Positions 63,857 through 64,000 of a DNA stretch of 64,000 nucleotides are shown piece by piece. Location of the stretch: contig NZ_JAIKLE010000003.1 of NCBI RefSeq assembly GCF_022267315.1, positions 233,148 to 297,147 on the forward strand, written 5' to 3'. Position numbers and translations under genes: made by a program. The stretch's first letter is position 1, and each line of letters begins with the position of its first letter. Origin of the DNA: Maribellus maritimus. GTDB lineage: Bacteria > Bacteroidota > Bacteroidia > Bacteroidales > Prolixibacteraceae. The notes below the pieces were generated by a model, which saw only the letters and a program-made list of their open reading frames with translations, did no database searches and was not told the origin of the DNA.

Positions 63857-64000
63857 TTACTGATTATTCTCAATACTCCACTTTCTGTATTGCTCTTTTA
63901 GCTCCTTTACTTTTTCAGGAAATTGGTCAGCAACATTTTTTATTTCACCGGGATCGCTTTTTATATTTACCAGGAAAAGTGAGTCTTTGGGTAAAAAATT
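63857..64000 (-). CDS. Sulfatase, C-terminal end (cut by the window edge)
   Basis: The visible 47 residues end the protein: LFLVNIKSDPGEIKNVADQF, then PEKVKELKEQYRKWSIENNQ. The pattern of a strand, D-P-x-E and N-x-A-D-x-x-P-E is the C-terminal signature of arylsulfatase-type enzymes. The catalytic region with the formylglycine site lies beyond the window. The 5' end is missing because of the window boundary, not a mutation. Confidence 0.8.
   Translation of the reverse strand, partial: NFLPKDSLFLVNIKSDPGEIKNVADQFPEKVKELKEQYRKWSIENNQ

Overview
The window looks like a chromosome segment from a Bacteroidota bacterium of the Marinilabiliales/Prolixibacteraceae type. The evidence is low-GC coding sequence, many TAnnTTTG -7 promoter boxes (three with a TTTG -33 box at the proper distance), a PorQ-family type IX secretion protein, and the order rsfS-ftsH-LUD-DUF2007-cdsA-psd-pssA that is familiar in this phylum. 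No rRNA or CRISPR array is visible. One tRNA (His) is present.

Layout. 1-9.7 kb is housekeeping: a secreted thioredoxin-fold protein, Nudix hydrolase, pyrE, birA, then the rsfS-ftsH and phospholipid operon. 9.9-17.4 kb (minus strand) holds a sigma-54 activator without a DNA-binding domain and, upstream of it, a sulfur-respiration locus: Tat-exported molybdopterin oxidoreductase, ferredoxin subunit, NrfD-type membrane subunit, two half-size YeeE/YedE channels, and two membrane-anchored rhodanese-fold proteins. Neither rhodanese keeps the catalytic cysteine, and both end in the same Gly-Gly-Cys tail. 17.9-21.0 kb encodes a Rieske protein and a cytochrome b fused to a twelve-haem cytochrome c. 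mobA and tRNA-His follow.

21.8-27.0 kb has a sugar kinase, then an ECF sigma/anti-sigma pair with DUF4097, DUF2807 and two small outer-membrane barrel genes. A shared GCAACCC-N13-TTGTC element sits before the sigma gene and before the DUF2807 gene. 28-34 kb carries a MarR regulator and the N-acetyl-beta-lysine osmolyte genes (ablA, ablB) with two small unknown genes and a sodium/solute symporter, then a drug/metabolite transporter and a cysteine-cluster protein. 36.4-39.9 kb is a mobile-element scrapyard: the 3' end of a group II intron, a REP-associated tyrosine transposase, five REP-like copies, an IS1595-type fragment and a sialidase-fold gene.

40-51 kb returns to conserved genes (porQ, cmk, ispH, priA, a heptose-kinase-like gene, parA-parB, DUF5683, a LysM lytic transglycosylase). 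51-64 kb holds a 57-residue winged-helix gene, a TPR histidine kinase, tandem Fe- and Mn-type superoxide dismutases, a MATE pump, a TetR-fabF pair with a clear promoter/operator, a full-length YeeE/YedE protein, corA behind a structured leader, a PHP hydrolase and the cut-off end of a sulfatase.

The best candidate for something undescribed is the sulfur locus. The cysteine-less rhodanese domains with C-terminal GGC tails look like tethered sulfur carriers working between YeeE-type sulfur channels and a periplasmic molybdoenzyme. That function is inference. The missing catalytic cysteines and the shared tails are read directly from the sequence.
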